Assembly (NCBI RefSeq): GCF_026672545.1
Contig: NZ_JAPPRJ010000001.1
Coordinates: forward strand, 682,001 to 746,000
Direction: 5' to 3'
Length of the DNA stretch: 64,000 bases
Origin: Rhizobium sp. SL86
GTDB taxonomy: Bacteria; Pseudomonadota; Alphaproteobacteria; Rhizobiales; Rhizobiaceae
Shown: positions 63,811 through 64,000 of the stretch, one piece after another
How positions within the stretch are numbered: position 1 is the stretch's first letter
Layout: every line of letters begins with the position of its first letter
Notes under the pieces: generated by a model
Told to the model about the DNA's origin: nothing
Database searches by the model: none
Seen by the model: only the letters and a program-made list of their open reading frames with translations
Made by a program: the position numbers and the translations under genes

Positions 63811-64000
63811 TCAGCCGGTCCTAGCCGCGCAGCCCGTCTGCAGGACGGGATCGTCTGCCGGCAACGTGATCCAGTCGGCGCCGGTAATCTCGCCGTTTTC
63901 GCCGATGGATACGTTGCGCCCGATCAAATCGGCGCGACGATGACCGGCACAATCCAGAACCACCTTCACCCGCGCCGACTGCTGCCAGCGCGCGGCCAGA
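63811..64000 (-). CDS. Unidentified protein, C-terminal part (start outside window)
   Basis: About 63 codons ending with TGA at 63811-63813, in a frame with natural composition (VVLDCAGHRRADLIGRNVS, ITGADWITLPADDPV, ending CAARTG). The rest lies beyond the window. It is 47 bases upstream of the exonuclease gene, so possibly the same operon. No family recognised. Confidence 0.6.
   Translation of the reverse strand, partial: LAARWQQSARVKVVLDCAGHRRADLIGRNVSIGENGEITGADWITLPADDPVLQTGCAARTG

Overview
The window looks like a chromosomal segment of an alphaproteobacterium of the order Hyphomicrobiales, most likely Rhizobiaceae (Rhizobium/Agrobacterium/Sinorhizobium-like). The evidence is the even, high GC content, a DUF1127 gene beside a LsrB/VtlR-type LysR regulator, a bdhA-patatin pair, and a set of genes matching the rhizobial rkp-1 region (rkpA, rkpG, rkpH, rkpJ) for K-antigen capsular polysaccharide. 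No strain or species can be named from the sequence alone.

Left part, 1-15190 (core). Almost every gene is housekeeping or metabolic: DUF1127 (partial), LysR, a soluble chemotaxis transducer, 3-hydroxybutyrate dehydrogenase with a patatin-like lipase, a zinc alcohol dehydrogenase, a MAPEG membrane protein, guaB, a DUF2202 ferritin-like protein, a metallo-beta-lactamase-fold hydrolase, an MFS exporter, rlmE overlapped by a Ppx/GppA phosphatase with a long basic N-terminal extension, and a tRNA-Gln(CTG).

Integrated element, 15144-26368. The 3' 47 bp of the tRNA-Gln gene are repeated exactly at 26322-26368, and an integrase lies beside the tRNA, so about 11.2 kb is one integrated element. It carries a prohead protease-capsid fusion, a tape measure protein, a tail-completion-like protein, a tail assembly chaperone with overlapping frames, a replication/helix-turn-helix protein, two divergent Arc-like repressors with three 15-bp operator copies, and several small unknown genes. 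No terminase or portal gene was found, so it is a defective prophage or a satellite-like element.

Catabolic/transport block, 26927-34564. A LysR gene diverges from a minus-strand run encoding a periplasmic solute-binding protein, a thiamine-diphosphate enzyme, an ABC ATPase, two permeases, a GlcG-like protein and a secreted alpha/beta hydrolase.

Efflux block broken by insertion sequences, 34761-47067. An AdeRS-like two-component system diverges from an AdeAB-like RND pump. The pump permease is cut in two by a 3.37-kb IS21-family element that left a 5-bp target duplication. A second IS21-family element with a frameshifted istB sits beyond the sensor kinase.

Capsule-lipid block, 47121-60117. 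A 2465-residue reducing polyketide synthase (RkpA), an alpha-oxoamine synthase (RkpG), a short-chain reductase (RkpH) and a methyltransferase form one operon. A KpsS/LipB-like capsule protein (RkpJ) is divergent, and an IS481-family element with a dead transposase lies between them. Together these enzymes could build a polyketide-derived amino-alcohol lipid, probably linked to capsule assembly. The window ends with core genes: ureidoglycine aminohydrolase, a DUF429-like protein, a membrane-anchored PAS/exonuclease fusion and the 3' end of an unidentified gene.
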